Notes: generated from the sequence alone by a model not told the origin. Shown: positions 8,357-19,259, counted from the stretch's first letter. The stretch: DNA of 64,000 nucleotides from Geodermatophilus nigrescens (GCF_900129495.1 NZ_FQVX01000001.1:930001-994000); one strand, 5' to 3'. Numbers and translations: made by a program.

Positions 8357-9309
8357 CCGCGGCGGTCGCCGGCCGCGACGTCGTCGTCGGACGGGACACC
8401 GTCGCCGCGATGGCCCGCGCGGAGGTGCGCTACACCGCGCGCAACCCGGTCCTCTGGGCCGGGGCCGCACTGTCGGCCGTGGGCACCTGGTACGTGAGCA
8501 CCGACGGGACCTTCACCGAGGGCCGGTCGGTCACCGACGGCTACGGGACCTGGGAGCTGGCCGCCGCTCCGCTCGCGCTCGCCGCCTTCCTGGTGGGCAA
8601 CTGGGCGGCCCTCCGGGAGCGGCCGGCCACCACGGCGGAGATGTTCACGAGCACCCCCGCCCGGCGGTGGGACCGGACACTCGGCCTGCTCGCCGCGGCC
8701 GGGGTGCCCGCGATCCTCGCGCTGGTGCTCATGGCGGCGCAATGGACCGCGGTGGTCGCCCAGGGTGGGGTCCGCATCGGGCAGGGCCGGTGGTCGAGCA
8801 CCGTCACCCCGACGCCCCTGGAGCTGGTGGGCGCCCCGCTGGCGGTGGCCTGCGCCTTCGTGGCGGGCGTCGCGATGGCCCGCGTGGTGCGGTCCCGGGC
8901 CATCGGCAGCGTGCTCGGCTTCGTGGGCTGGGCGTTCCTGTACGTGTTCTTCTGGATCTGGTTCACCGCGCCGTTCGGGGTCTTCGCGGTCTCGCGGTCC
9001 TCGGTCGTGACGGCCGACCTCGGACGGGACCCGTCGACGGCGGAGCTGGCCCGGTGGGACGGAGTGGACCCGCCGGGCGCGTTCGCGGAGACCTACCTCG
9101 CCGGCTCCCGCGACCTCGGCTTCCACGGCCTGCACCTGACCTACGTGCTGGGGCTGGTGGTGCTCCTCGCCGGGGTGGCGCTGGCACGCAGCGGCCCGGA
9201 CCGGCGGACGCGTGCGGTGCTCGTCGCCGGCCTGCTCCTCGTCGTGCTGGGCGTCGCCGGGCAGTTCCTCGTGCACGACGGAGCGGGCACGTGGATGGGG
9301 TCCCTGTGA
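8353..9309 (+). CDS. ABC transporter membrane subunit
   Basis: 318 aa with about six hydrophobic segments (near residues 35-50, 70-90, 110-130, 155-175, 185-210 and 255-310). The GTG start at 8353 overlaps the ATPase stop (GTGA). No signature motif beyond hydrophobicity; the role follows from operon position. Substrate unknown. Confidence 0.75.
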   Translation: MTAAVAGRDVVVGRDTVAAMARAEVRYTARNPVLWAGAALSAVGTWYVSTDGTFTEGRSVTDGYGTWELAAAPLALAAFLVGNWAALRERPATTAEMFTSTPARRWDRTLGLLAAAGVPAILALVLMAAQWTAVVAQGGVRIGQGRWSSTVTPTPLELVGAPLAVACAFVAGVAMARVVRSRAIGSVLGFVGWAFLYVFFWIWFTAPFGVFAVSRSSVVTADLGRDPSTAELARWDGVDPPGAFAETYLAGSRDLGFHGLHLTYVLGLVVLLAGVALARSGPDRRTRAVLVAGLLLVVLGVAGQFLVHDGAGTWMGSL

Positions 9310-9905
9310 GCTCCGCCGTCGTGCGCTGGCCGGCGCTGCTCGCCGCCACCGGCACCGTGCTCCCCTGGGGCCCGGTCCTGGCGGCGGGCGGTGCCGGCCT
9401 GGCGACGGCAGGGGCGATGGCCGTCGTGCCGCCCGGGGGTGACGGGCTCCTGCTGGTGCTCGGCGTGCTGGTGCTGGTCACCGGCGTCGCCGTCGCCGGC
9501 GAGGACCCCTCGGCCGCCGTGGCCGAGGTGGCGCCCGTGGGGCCTCGGCGCCGGCTGGCGGCCCGGCTGCTGCTGGTCCTGCCAGTGTCGGCCGCCGCGC
9601 TCGCGGGCGTGTGGGTGCAGGCGGTCCTCGCCGGTGCCGCGCCGGGGCGCGGGCCGGTCCTGCTGTGGGTGTCGCTCGCCGCCGTCGCGACCGCCGTGGG
9701 CGCCGCTGCCGCACGCAGCGCGGCGGCGGTCCCGGGCCCGCCGGCCGCGGCCGCCGTCCTCGGTGCCGGCCTGCTCGCCGTCCCGCTCCTGCCGGCGTCG
9801 GTGACGGGGCTGCCGCCCTGGGACTCGACGGCCGAGCGGGTGGCCTGGGCGCTCGCCGTCTCCGCGGTGGTCCTCGCGCGGGCGACGCGCGACCGCGCGG
9901 CCTGA
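9306..9905 (+). CDS. Small membrane protein, second ABC membrane subunit candidate
   Basis: 199 aa, nearly all hydrophobic, with five to six Ala/Val/Leu-rich helices and a short cytoplasmic loop (GEDPSAAVAEVAPVGPRRRL). It overlaps the preceding permease by GTGA (9306-9309) and closes the sigma factor operon. No family recognised. Confidence 0.65.
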   Translation: MSSAVVRWPALLAATGTVLPWGPVLAAGGAGLATAGAMAVVPPGGDGLLLVLGVLVLVTGVAVAGEDPSAAVAEVAPVGPRRRLAARLLLVLPVSAAALAGVWVQAVLAGAAPGRGPVLLWVSLAAVATAVGAAAARSAAAVPGPPAAAAVLGAGLLAVPLLPASVTGLPPWDSTAERVAWALAVSAVVLARATRDRAA

Positions 9906-9935
9906 CCGCGCGGGGAGGGGACGACCCGGCCGCGC

Positions 9936-10961
9936 TCAGTGACTGCGGACGACCACCAGGACGTCCTCGCTCTGCAGCGTGCCGATGAGCGGGTCGTCGA
10001 AGCGCAGCGTGCGGCCGCCGCGGGTCACCGACAGCACGATGTCGCGCAGGTCGCGCGGGCCCAGGCCCACCTCGCCGGAGGTGACCACCCGCTGGGAGAG
10101 GTCGAGACCCTGGCCGCCGGTGAGCAGGTCCTCGACCACCGAGACCACCCGCGGGCTGTCGGTGGACAGGCCCAGCAGCCGGCCCGACGTCGCCGAGGTG
10201 GTGATGACCGTGTCGGCGCCGGACTGGCGCAGCAGGCTCGCGTTCTCCTCCTCGCGCACGCTGGTGGTGATCGGCACGGTCGGGTTGAGCTGGCGCACGG
10301 TGAGGGTGATGAGCACCGCGGCGTCGTCGCGGTTGGCCGCCACGATCACCGCCCGGGCCCGCTCCACGTGCGCGCGGCGCAGCACGTCGGTGCGCCCGGC
10401 GTCGCCGACGATGCCGGTCAGGCCGATCGAGTTGGCCTCGTCGATGGCGCGCTGGTCGGCGTCGACGATGACGATGTGCTCCAGCGGCGTGCCGGTGGCC
10501 TGCAGCGAGCGGACGGCGCTGCGGCCCTTGGTGCCGTAGCCACACACGATGACGTGCTGGCGCACGCGGGACCTCCAGCGACGGATGCGGAACTCCTCGC
10601 GCGAGCGCGTCGTCAGCGCCTCGAGCGTGGTCCCGATGAGCACGATGAGGAACAGCACGCGCAGCGGCGTGATGAACAGGATGTTGACCAGGCGGGCGCC
10701 CTCGGTGATCGGGGTGATGTCGCCGTAGCCGGTGGTCGAGAGCGTGACCGTCGAGTAGTAGATGGCGTCGAGCAGCGAGATGCCGACCTCGTCGCCGTCG
10801 CGGTAGGAGTCGCGGTCGAGCCACACGATGAGCACGGTCAGCGCGAGGAAGAACGCCGCGAGCACCACCCGCTGCCACACCTGGCGGACGGGGGAGGGCT
10901 CCTCGTGGGCGATCTGCACCCCGGTGTGCGGGTCCTCGTTCGCCCCGTGTCCGCCGATCAC
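9936..10961 (-). CDS. Two-helix potassium channel with RCK (TrkA-N/TrkA-C) domain
   Basis: 341 aa. Two membrane helices (about 30-50 and 95-120) flank the pore loop with selectivity filter TTGYGDITP (about residue 79). The RCK domain begins with HVIVCGYGTKGRSAVRSL, a nucleotide-binding GxGxxG, and a TrkA-C-like domain ends the protein (IGTLQSEDVLVVV). This is the MthK/Kch type of ligand-gated K+ channel. GTG start at 10961. It stands alone, separated from the ligase gene by a terminator-like repeat. Confidence 0.9.
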   Translation of the reverse strand: MIGGHGANEDPHTGVQIAHEEPSPVRQVWQRVVLAAFFLALTVLIVWLDRDSYRDGDEVGISLLDAIYYSTVTLSTTGYGDITPITEGARLVNILFITPLRVLFLIVLIGTTLEALTTRSREEFRIRRWRSRVRQHVIVCGYGTKGRSAVRSLQATGTPLEHIVIVDADQRAIDEANSIGLTGIVGDAGRTDVLRRAHVERARAVIVAANRDDAAVLITLTVRQLNPTVPITTSVREEENASLLRQSGADTVITTSATSGRLLGLSTDSPRVVSVVEDLLTGGQGLDLSQRVVTSGEVGLGPRDLRDIVLSVTRGGRTLRFDDPLIGTLQSEDVLVVVRSH

Positions 10962-10980
10962 GTCGCGGACGATAGCGAGC

Positions 10981-11020
10981 GGGGGCGGCGCCCACCGGGA
11001 TGCCGGTGCGCACCGCCCCC
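10981..11020 (-). terminator. Terminator after the acyl-CoA ligase gene
   Basis: GGGGGCGG (10981-10988) pairs with CCGCCCCC (11013-11020). The loop contains a nested CCGG/CCGG hairpin. It follows the stop of the minus-strand ligase at 11028. Confidence 0.6.
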
Positions 11021-11027
11021 GATCGGG

Positions 11028-12773
11028 TCAGCCCTGGGCCGCGGCCTCGCGCTCGCGGGCGGCCAGTTCGCGCTTGAGCACCTTGCCCGCCGCCGACACC
11101 GGGATGGCGTCGATGAAGACGACGTCGCGCAGCCGCTTGTAGTGCGTGACCCGGTCGTTGACCGCGGCCATCACCGACTCGGCGGTCAGCGCAGCGCCGG
11201 CGTCGTCGGCCTTGCGCACGACGTAGGCGACCGGCAGCTCCCCGGCGGCCTCGTCGGGCCGGCCGACGACGGCCGCGCCGGCCACGCCCGGCACGCCGAA
11301 GAGGACCTCCTCCAGCTCGCGCGGGAACACGTTGTAGCCCTTGTAGAGCAGCATGTCCTTGGTGCGGTCGACGATCGACAGGTAGCCGTCCTCGTCGAGC
11401 ACGCCGACGTCGCCGGTGTGGAACCAGCCGTCGGGGTCAATGCTCTCGGCGGTCGCGTCGGGCCGATGGGCGTAGCCGCGCATGACCTGCGGCCCGCGGA
11501 TGCACACCTCGCCGCGCTCGCCCACGGGCAGCGGCTCGCCGCCGCCGAGCGGGCGGATGGTGATCTCGGTGTCGAACACCGGGACGCCGACCGACCCGGC
11601 CTTGCGGGTGCCCGACCGGAACGACGGGTTGCCGGTGGCCTGCATGGTCACCTCGGTGAGGCCGTAGCCCTCGCCGATCACGGCGTTGGGCAGGACGGCC
11701 TGCAGCTTCTCGATGAGCGGCACCGGCAGCGGCGCGGCGCCGCTGGAGACGCCGCGCACGTGCGACCAGTCCTGCTCGGTGAAGCCGGGCACCTGCAGCA
11801 GCGCGACGAACACCGGCGGCGCCCCGCCGATGCTCGTGACCTCGTACCGCTTGGCGTCCTCGACGTACCGCACCGGGTCGAACCGCATGTGGATGACGGT
11901 CGTGGTGCCGCCGAGCACCATCCCGTTGAGGTAGCCGATCGCGCCCATCGCGTGGAACCAGGGCGTGAGGTTGATCAGCCGCGCCTGGCCGAGCCGGATC
12001 GGGTACTCGTCCTCGCCGAGCACCTGCCGCACGGTGACGTCGCCGGCCTCGTCGAGCTCGGGCAGCGACCCCGACGTCCAGCACGCCGACTGCAGGACAT
12101 TGGTGACGACGTTGCGGTGCGGCAGCTCCACGCCCTTGCTCACCCCGGTGGTGCCGCCGGTGTAGGCCAGGTGGGCGAGGTCGGCGGCGGGGTCGACGCC
12201 GGCGTCGAGGTGCCGGTCGGTGGGGTCGGCGGCGAGCAGGTCGGCGAGGTCGACGTCGCCGTCCTCGAGGCCCTCGAGACGGGCGGCGAAGTCGAGGGTG
12301 TGCGCCTCACCGGTGACGACGACAGTGCGCACCGGCGTGGCCGCCAGCGCCGAGCGGACGAACGGCAGCACCTGGTCCCAGGTGACGAGCACGGTGGCAC
12401 CGGCGTCGGAGAGCTGGGCGGCGAGGTCGGCGGCCGGTAGCAGCGGGTTGGTGGGGGAGAAGACGGCGCCGGCCATCATCACGCCGTAGTAGACGGCCGG
12501 GTACTGGCGGCAGTTCGGGATGTGCACCGCCACGACGTCGCCTTGGCCCACCCCGGCGTCGGCCAGCCAGTTGGCCACCGCGGCCGCCCGCGCGCCGAGC
12601 TCCTCGAAGGAGAGCTCGACGTCGTGGTCGACGAACGCCGTGCGCGTGCCCCACCGGCGCACCGCGGCCCGCAGGATCGAGCCGACGGGGACCGACGGGT
12701 ACTCGAGCGAGCGCGGCAGCCCGGGCGGCCAGCTGGCGGCCGTCGGGCTCGGTGCGGACTGCGTGGCGGTCAT
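11028..12773 (-). CDS. Acyl-CoA synthetase (AMP-binding, long/medium-chain type)
   Basis: 581 aa. The phosphate-binding loop is YTGGTTGVSKGVE, the adenine motif GEGYGLTEVT, the hinge GWFHTGDVGVLDEDGYLSIV, and the C-terminal domain has DRTKDMLLYKGYNVFPRELE. The catalytic Lys lies in AAGKVLKREL near the end. It activates a carboxylic acid to its acyl-CoA via acyl-AMP. ATG 12773 is chosen from the GGGAGG 6 nt upstream. It is probably transcribed with the second ligase and serves the FadE/EchA genes at 16163-19259. Confidence 0.9.
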   Translation of the reverse strand: MTATQSAPSPTAASWPPGLPRSLEYPSVPVGSILRAAVRRWGTRTAFVDHDVELSFEELGARAAAVANWLADAGVGQGDVVAVHIPNCRQYPAVYYGVMMAGAVFSPTNPLLPAADLAAQLSDAGATVLVTWDQVLPFVRSALAATPVRTVVVTGEAHTLDFAARLEGLEDGDVDLADLLAADPTDRHLDAGVDPAADLAHLAYTGGTTGVSKGVELPHRNVVTNVLQSACWTSGSLPELDEAGDVTVRQVLGEDEYPIRLGQARLINLTPWFHAMGAIGYLNGMVLGGTTTVIHMRFDPVRYVEDAKRYEVTSIGGAPPVFVALLQVPGFTEQDWSHVRGVSSGAAPLPVPLIEKLQAVLPNAVIGEGYGLTEVTMQATGNPSFRSGTRKAGSVGVPVFDTEITIRPLGGGEPLPVGERGEVCIRGPQVMRGYAHRPDATAESIDPDGWFHTGDVGVLDEDGYLSIVDRTKDMLLYKGYNVFPRELEEVLFGVPGVAGAAVVGRPDEAAGELPVAYVVRKADDAGAALTAESVMAAVNDRVTHYKRLRDVVFIDAIPVSAAGKVLKRELAAREREAAAQG

Positions 12774-12888
12774 GCGGGTCCTCCCTGTCGGGTCCTGGGC
12801 CACGACAGCGTGTCCCACGTCACACCGGCTGTCGAGGTGCGCCGTGCAGCGACCGGAGGCCCTCCGACGGTGCTCGGTGCACAGCGGT

Positions 12889-14460
<1,572 letters not shown>

Positions 14461-14518
14461 GGGTCCTCCTCGGTCGGGGTGTGACCCGCGTCATGCTGGT
14501 GGCGACCTGACGCGGCGG

Positions 14519-15355
14519 TCAACCCTGACCGGGGCGTCTCGCGACGGCCCCGACGAGCAGCGGGTTGACCAGCACGGCGTCGGCCGCAGCGGCCTGCGCG
14601 CGCAGCCGCCGCCCGAGGTCGGCGGCGCCCACCTCGGCCGCGGTCGCCGTGCCGGTGCGCTCGAAGGCCGGCAGCAGGCTGACCGCGTCGCCGGCCACGA
14701 CGGCCCAGCCCGTCGCGCCACCGCCCCGCTCGAGCGGCTGGCCGCAGGTGAGCACGGGGTCGGGCAGGCCGGCCGAGCGGTAGACGGCGGTCAGCCGCAG
14801 CCCGGCGTCGACGGGGACGCCGAGCCGGCCGAACGCCGTCAGCAGCCAGCCGTTGAACGCGTCCAGCAGCGGCAGTGGCGGGTGCGCCGCCCGGGTGGGC
14901 AGGACGACGTCGGCGAACGCGACGACCCCGCCGGGCCGCACCAGCGACGCCGCCCGGGCGACGAGGGCGACCGGGTCGGGCAGGTGCAGCAGGAGCAGCC
15001 GGCCGACCACCGCGTCGAGCGGGCCGGGCGGCTCCCAGGTGGTGACGTCGGCCTGCACGAAGGCGACGCCGGGCCGCCCGGCGGCGCGGCGCCGGGCCAC
15101 CTCCAGCGGGCGCCGCGCGGCGTCGACGCCGGTCACCCGCCCGCCCGCGCCGACGCGGTCCGCGATCGCGAGGGTGACCGCGCCCGGGCCGCAGCCGAGG
15201 TCGGCCACCGCCATGCCGGGCGCGAGGCCCGCGGTGTCGAGCCAGGCCCCCGTGGCCGGACCGTAGAGCGAGGAGAGGGCGTCGAGCCGGGCCATCTCGG
15301 GGTCGTCGTCGCCGAGCACGTAGCCGGTGGGGGCGGCGGCCGCACGGTCGTCCAT
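14519..15355 (-). CDS. Class I SAM-dependent methyltransferase
   Basis: 278 aa. Motif I is VADLGCGPGAVTLAIADRVG (about residue 50), the acidic loop VTGVDAARRPLEVARRRA, motif II region FVQADVTTWEPPGPLDAVVG, and post-motif RLLLLHLPDP. The fold is a UbiE/COQ5-like small-molecule methyltransferase. The acceptor is unknown. It sits between the ligase and TetR genes on the same strand but is separated by about 35-60 bp on each side. Confidence 0.85.
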   Translation of the reverse strand: MDDRAAAAPTGYVLGDDDPEMARLDALSSLYGPATGAWLDTAGLAPGMAVADLGCGPGAVTLAIADRVGAGGRVTGVDAARRPLEVARRRAAGRPGVAFVQADVTTWEPPGPLDAVVGRLLLLHLPDPVALVARAASLVRPGGVVAFADVVLPTRAAHPPLPLLDAFNGWLLTAFGRLGVPVDAGLRLTAVYRSAGLPDPVLTCGQPLERGGGATGWAVVAGDAVSLLPAFERTGTATAAEVGAADLGRRLRAQAAAADAVLVNPLLVGAVARRPGQG

Positions 15356-15389
15356 GCCCGGTCATCGTGGCCCGCGCGGCCGCCCGGCG

Positions 15390-16043
15390 TCAGTCCTCCG
15401 GGCGCGCGAGGAGCATCCGCGCGGCGAGCCGCCGCCACAGCGCCAGGTGCGGGTCGGTGGCCGCCGGCCGCTCGGTGAAGGCGTACACGCAGGCCACCCC
15501 GCGCATGCTCGTGAACAGCAGCTCGCAGAGCTCCGCGTACAGCGGGGCGGCGGCGATCTCCGGCCCCCAGATGCCGTCGGCCACCCGCCGGATCGCCGCG
15601 CGCAGCCGCCGCTCCTCCACCCGCAGCGCCGAGCGCAGCCCGGGGTCGGTGCGGGCCGCGGTCCACAGCTCCATCGCCGCCCAGAAGGGCGGCTCCTGGA
15701 ACGTCGCCCACATGAGGTCGATGGCGCGGTCGACCCGTTCCTGGCCCGGCGGCTGGTCGGCCATGAGCGCCGCGGCGCGCTCCTCCACCTCGGCGAGCAG
15801 CGTCGTCGACAGGTGCCCCGCCGCGGCCACCAGCAGCTCGGCGCGGGACGGGAAGTGGTGCAGCAGCCGGCCGCGGGACACCCCGGCGCGGGCCTGGACG
15901 GCGAGCGTCGAGGCGCCGGCGTAGCCGTCCTCGACCAGGCAGGCGACGGCGGCGTCGAGGATGAGCGCGCGGCTGTCGGCCGTCCGCGCGGAGCGGGTGC
16001 GCGGCCCGTGCACGGCGGCGCTGTCCACGGGATCGGCGGTCAC
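15390..16043 (-). CDS. TetR family transcriptional regulator
   Basis: 217 aa. The HTH is near residues 25-70 (LILDAAVACLVEDGYAGAST, then VQARAGVSRGRLLHHFPSRA). The C-terminal domain is the all-helical ligand domain. It is divergent from the acyl-CoA dehydrogenase operon, the usual setting for FadR-like or KstR-like repressors that sense acyl-CoA. Ligand not inferable. Confidence 0.85.
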   Translation of the reverse strand: MTADPVDSAAVHGPRTRSARTADSRALILDAAVACLVEDGYAGASTLAVQARAGVSRGRLLHHFPSRAELLVAAAGHLSTTLLAEVEERAAALMADQPPGQERVDRAIDLMWATFQEPPFWAAMELWTAARTDPGLRSALRVEERRLRAAIRRVADGIWGPEIAAAPLYAELCELLFTSMRGVACVYAFTERPAATDPHLALWRRLAARMLLARPED

Positions 16044-16079
16044 CCGGCGCAGGGTAGGCCGCCGCGCCCGCCTCGAACA

Positions 16080-16104
16080 GTCACCGTTGACCGTTCCGGG
16101 TGAC
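16080..16104. promoter_or_regulatory. Possible TetR operator between divergent genes
   Basis: GTCACC (16080-16085) and GGTGAC (16099-16104) form an inverted repeat with a 13-nt spacer, 60 bp before the FadE start and 37 bp before the TetR start. A TTGACC at 16087 inside it could be a -35 element. Confidence 0.35.
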
Positions 16105-16162
16105 CGGTGCCACGCTGCGCCCGGACCGCCCGACCCACACCCCGACGACGCGGAGGACCGGC

Positions 16163-17386
16163 GTGGACTTCGACGACACCCCCGACGAGGCCGCCTACCG
16201 GGAGCGGGTGCGCACCGTGCTCGCCGACCGGGCCGGCGACCTGCTGCACGTGGCGCCCGGCGAGCCGGTCGACGCGCGCAGCCGGGAGGCCGACCTGCGC
16301 GCCACCCAGCGCGTGCTCGCCGAGGAGGGCCTGGTCGGCGTGACCTGGCCGCGCGAGTACGGCGGGCAGGGCGGCACGCTGGTGCAGCAGGCGATCGTGG
16401 CGCAGGAGCTCGCCCGCGCCCGGGTGCCCACGCTGATCAACCACATCGGCATCGGCATGTGCGGCCCCACGGTCATCGCGCACGGCAGCGACGACCAGCG
16501 TTCCCGCTACCTCGCCCGGCTGCTGCGCGCCGACGACGTCTGGTGCCAGCTGTTCAGCGAGCCGGCGTCGGGCTCCGACCTCGCCGCGCTGCGCACCTCC
16601 GCCGTCCGCGACGGCGAGGACTGGGTGGTCAACGGGCAGAAGGTCTGGACGACGCTCGCCCACGTCTCCGACTTCGGCATCCTGCTCACCCGCACCGACC
16701 CGGAGAGGCCCAAGCACGCGGGGCTGACGATGTTCGTCGTCGACATGCACGCGCCCGGCGTCACCGTGCGGCCGCTCCGCCAGATGAGCGGCGGCGCGGA
16801 CTTCAACGAGGTGTTCTTCGACGACGTCCGCATCCCCGACTCCGAGCGGCTCGGCGAGCCCGGCGAGGGCTGGCGGGTCGCGCTCACCACCCTGATGAAC
16901 GAGCGGGTGGCCATCGGCGGCGCCGGCAGCGACATCGGCCAGTCCGCCGAGTCGCTGGCCGCGCACGCCCGCGACCGGCTGCCGCACCTGGACCCCGAGC
17001 GGCAGGCGCTGGCCCGCCAGGCGGTGGGGCGGGCGCTGGTCGCCGCGCTCGCCGCCCGCTACACCGGCTACCGCCGCTTCACCACGCTGTCGCAGGGCGG
17101 CGTGCCGGGGCCGGAGGCCAGCGCCGGGAAGCTCGGCGGCACCGCCGCGGCCCGGCTGGTGGCCGACGCCGGCGTCCGGCTGCTCGGCGACGACGCCGTC
17201 CTCGGTGCCACCGCCGACGGCGACGAGACCTGGCAGAAGGCGCAGGCGTACGTGCCCGGCATCGCCATCGCCGGGGGCACCGACCAGGTGCTGCGCAACA
17301 TCCTCGGCGAGCGGGTGCTGGGCCTGCCCGCCGAGCCGCGCACCGACAAGACCGCCCCCTTCTCCTCCTCCGGAGGCCGCCGGTGA
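16163..17386 (+). CDS. Acyl-CoA dehydrogenase, large subunit of a FadE pair
   Basis: 407 aa. It has the FAD/substrate loop QLFSEPASGSDLA (about residue 132), the beta-domain motif VVNGQKVWTT, and the C-terminal GGTDQVLRNILGERVLGLP. The position that normally carries the catalytic Glu has no matching W/T-E motif here, whereas the next gene does, which is the pattern of heteromeric (alpha2beta2) FadE enzymes of steroid-type catabolism. GTG 16163 is selected by GGAGG 8 nt upstream. It overlaps the next gene by GTGA. Confidence 0.88.
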   Translation: MDFDDTPDEAAYRERVRTVLADRAGDLLHVAPGEPVDARSREADLRATQRVLAEEGLVGVTWPREYGGQGGTLVQQAIVAQELARARVPTLINHIGIGMCGPTVIAHGSDDQRSRYLARLLRADDVWCQLFSEPASGSDLAALRTSAVRDGEDWVVNGQKVWTTLAHVSDFGILLTRTDPERPKHAGLTMFVVDMHAPGVTVRPLRQMSGGADFNEVFFDDVRIPDSERLGEPGEGWRVALTTLMNERVAIGGAGSDIGQSAESLAAHARDRLPHLDPERQALARQAVGRALVAALAARYTGYRRFTTLSQGGVPGPEASAGKLGGTAAARLVADAGVRLLGDDAVLGATADGDETWQKAQAYVPGIAIAGGTDQVLRNILGERVLGLPAEPRTDKTAPFSSSGGRR

Positions 17387-18375
17387 ACTTCGACCTGTCC
17401 GACGACCAGCGCGACGCCGCCGCCGGCGCCCGCGAGTTCTTCACCGGCTCGGTCCCGCTGTCGGCCGCGCGCGGCGCGCTCGACGGCGACGGCGCCCCCG
17501 CACCCGGCCGCAAGGCGCTCGCCGACATCGGCTTCCTCGGCATCACCGTGCCCGAGTCGGCCGGGGGCGCGGGCGGCAGCGTGCTCGACCTCGCCGTCGT
17601 CGCCGAGCAGGGCGGCGCGGTGCTGGCCGGGCCCTCGCTGGTCACCGCCGCGCGCGCCGCGGTGCTGCTCGAGGGCGCGCCCGACCTCGCCGCGCAGCTC
17701 GCCGACGGGTCGGCCGCGGTCGCCGTGCTCGACGGCCCGCCGACCGGCTCGGCGCCGTCGGTCGATGCCGCCGACGCGACGCTGTTCCTCGCCCTCGACG
17801 GCGACACGCTCGTCGCGGGGGAGGGCGAGGTGGTGCCCGGGAGGCCGCTGGACGCCACCCGCGGCCTCGCCCGGGTGCGGCTGACCTCCCGCCGCGTGCT
17901 CGCCGAGGACGCCGGCGCGCTGTGGGCGCGGGCCCGCCGGGTGGGCGCCGTCGTGATGGCCGCCGAGGACCTCGGCGCCGCCGACCGCGCGGTGCTCATG
18001 GGCGTGGAGTACGCGCGGCAGCGCGAGGCGTTCGGCCGGGTCATCGGCTCCTACCAGGCGGTCAAGCACATGCTCGTCGACGCCTGGGTGGGCGTGGACC
18101 AGCTGCGCTCGCTGGTGTGGTGGGCGGCGTGGGCGGCGGACTCGGCGCCGGAGGAGCTGCCGCTGGCCGCCGCGGCCGCCAAGGCCTACGCCGCCGAGGT
18201 GTTCGAGCGGGCCGCGGAGACGGTCGTGCAGGTGCACGGCGGGATCGGGTTCACCTGGGAGCACGACGCGCAGCTGTACTGGCGCCGCGCCAAGACCGAC
18301 CGGCTGCTGCTGGGCGACGCCGCCGAGCACCTCGACGCGGTCGCCCGGCTCGCGGAGGCCGGCGCCCTGGGATGA
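17383..18375 (+). CDS. Acyl-CoA dehydrogenase, small subunit with probable catalytic Glu
   Basis: 330 aa, shorter than the usual 380-400. The N-terminal domain is NFDLSDDQRDAAAGAREFF; the C-terminal domain carries YARQREAFGRVIGSYQAVKH and VQVHGGIGFTWEHD, whose Glu is at the usual catalytic base position. The middle beta domain is much reduced and lacks the FAD-loop S-E-P motif of its partner. The two are therefore probably halves of one heteromeric enzyme, coupled by GTGA at 17383 and ATGA to the hydratase at 18372. Confidence 0.87.
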   Translation: MNFDLSDDQRDAAAGAREFFTGSVPLSAARGALDGDGAPAPGRKALADIGFLGITVPESAGGAGGSVLDLAVVAEQGGAVLAGPSLVTAARAAVLLEGAPDLAAQLADGSAAVAVLDGPPTGSAPSVDAADATLFLALDGDTLVAGEGEVVPGRPLDATRGLARVRLTSRRVLAEDAGALWARARRVGAVVMAAEDLGAADRAVLMGVEYARQREAFGRVIGSYQAVKHMLVDAWVGVDQLRSLVWWAAWAADSAPEELPLAAAAAKAYAAEVFERAAETVVQVHGGIGFTWEHDAQLYWRRAKTDRLLLGDAAEHLDAVARLAEAGALG

Positions 18376-19259
18376 CGTTCGAGCAGCTCCGGTACGACGT
18401 CGCCGACCGCGTCGCCACGATCACCCTGTCCCGCCCCGAGCGGCTCAACGCCTTCACGCCGCGGATGGCGGTCGAGCTCGCGCGGGCCGCCGCGGCGGCG
18501 GATGCCGACGAGGGGGTGCGGGTCGTCGTCGTCACCGGTGCGGGGCGGGGCTTCTGCGCCGGCGCCGACCTCGGGGCGGGCGCGGGCACCTTCGCCGGCC
18601 GGGGGCGGGAGGACGCCCCGGCCCGCGGCGCCGTCGGTGGGGTCCCGCGCGACTGGGGCGGCATGGCCTCGCTGCCGTTCGCCGCGCTGCGCAAGCCGGT
18701 GATCGCCGCGGTCAACGGCCCGGCCGTGGGGATCGGCGCCACGATGGTGCTGCCGATGGACGTGCGGATCGCCGCGGAGTCCGCGCGCTTCGGGTTCGTC
18801 TTCGCCCGCCGCGGGATCACCCCGGAGGCGGCGTCGTCGTGGTTCCTGCCGCGGGTGGTCGGCATCAGCCAGGCGATGGAGTGGGTGGCCACCGGGCGGG
18901 TGTTCGACGCCGGCGAGGCGCTGCGCGGCCGGCTGGTCTCCCGCGTCGTCCCCGACGAGGAGCTGCTCCCCACCGCCTACGCGCTGGCCCGGGAGATCGC
19001 CGGCAACACCTCCGGCGTCGCGGTGGCCGCCGCGCGTCAGCTGCTGTGGTCGATGCTCGGGCAGCCCTCGCCGTGGGACGCGCACCGCGCGGAGTCCCGG
19101 GCGCTGGCCGAGCTGGCCGGCGGACCCGACGCCGCCGAGGGCGTGGCCGCCTTCCTCGACAAGCGCGCCCCGGACTTCCGGGCCCCGGTCGGTGACGGCG
19201 ACGTCGCCGGGGTGGCGCGCTGGCCCGCGCCCCCCGGCGACGTCACCGACCCGGTCTGA
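18372..19259 (+). CDS. Enoyl-CoA hydratase/isomerase
   Basis: 295 aa crotonase-fold protein. The oxyanion hole motifs are GRGFCAGADLG and NGPAVGIGATMVLPMDVRIA; FARRGITPEAASSWFLPRVVG carries a Glu at the position of one catalytic acid. It would hydrate the enoyl-CoA made by the FadE pair. It overlaps the second dehydrogenase by ATGA, so the three genes are one translational unit. It ends in a hairpin shared with the convergent ABC permease. Confidence 0.9.
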   Translation: MTFEQLRYDVADRVATITLSRPERLNAFTPRMAVELARAAAAADADEGVRVVVVTGAGRGFCAGADLGAGAGTFAGRGREDAPARGAVGGVPRDWGGMASLPFAALRKPVIAAVNGPAVGIGATMVLPMDVRIAAESARFGFVFARRGITPEAASSWFLPRVVGISQAMEWVATGRVFDAGEALRGRLVSRVVPDEELLPTAYALAREIAGNTSGVAVAAARQLLWSMLGQPSPWDAHRAESRALAELAGGPDAAEGVAAFLDKRAPDFRAPVGDGDVAGVARWPAPPGDVTDPV

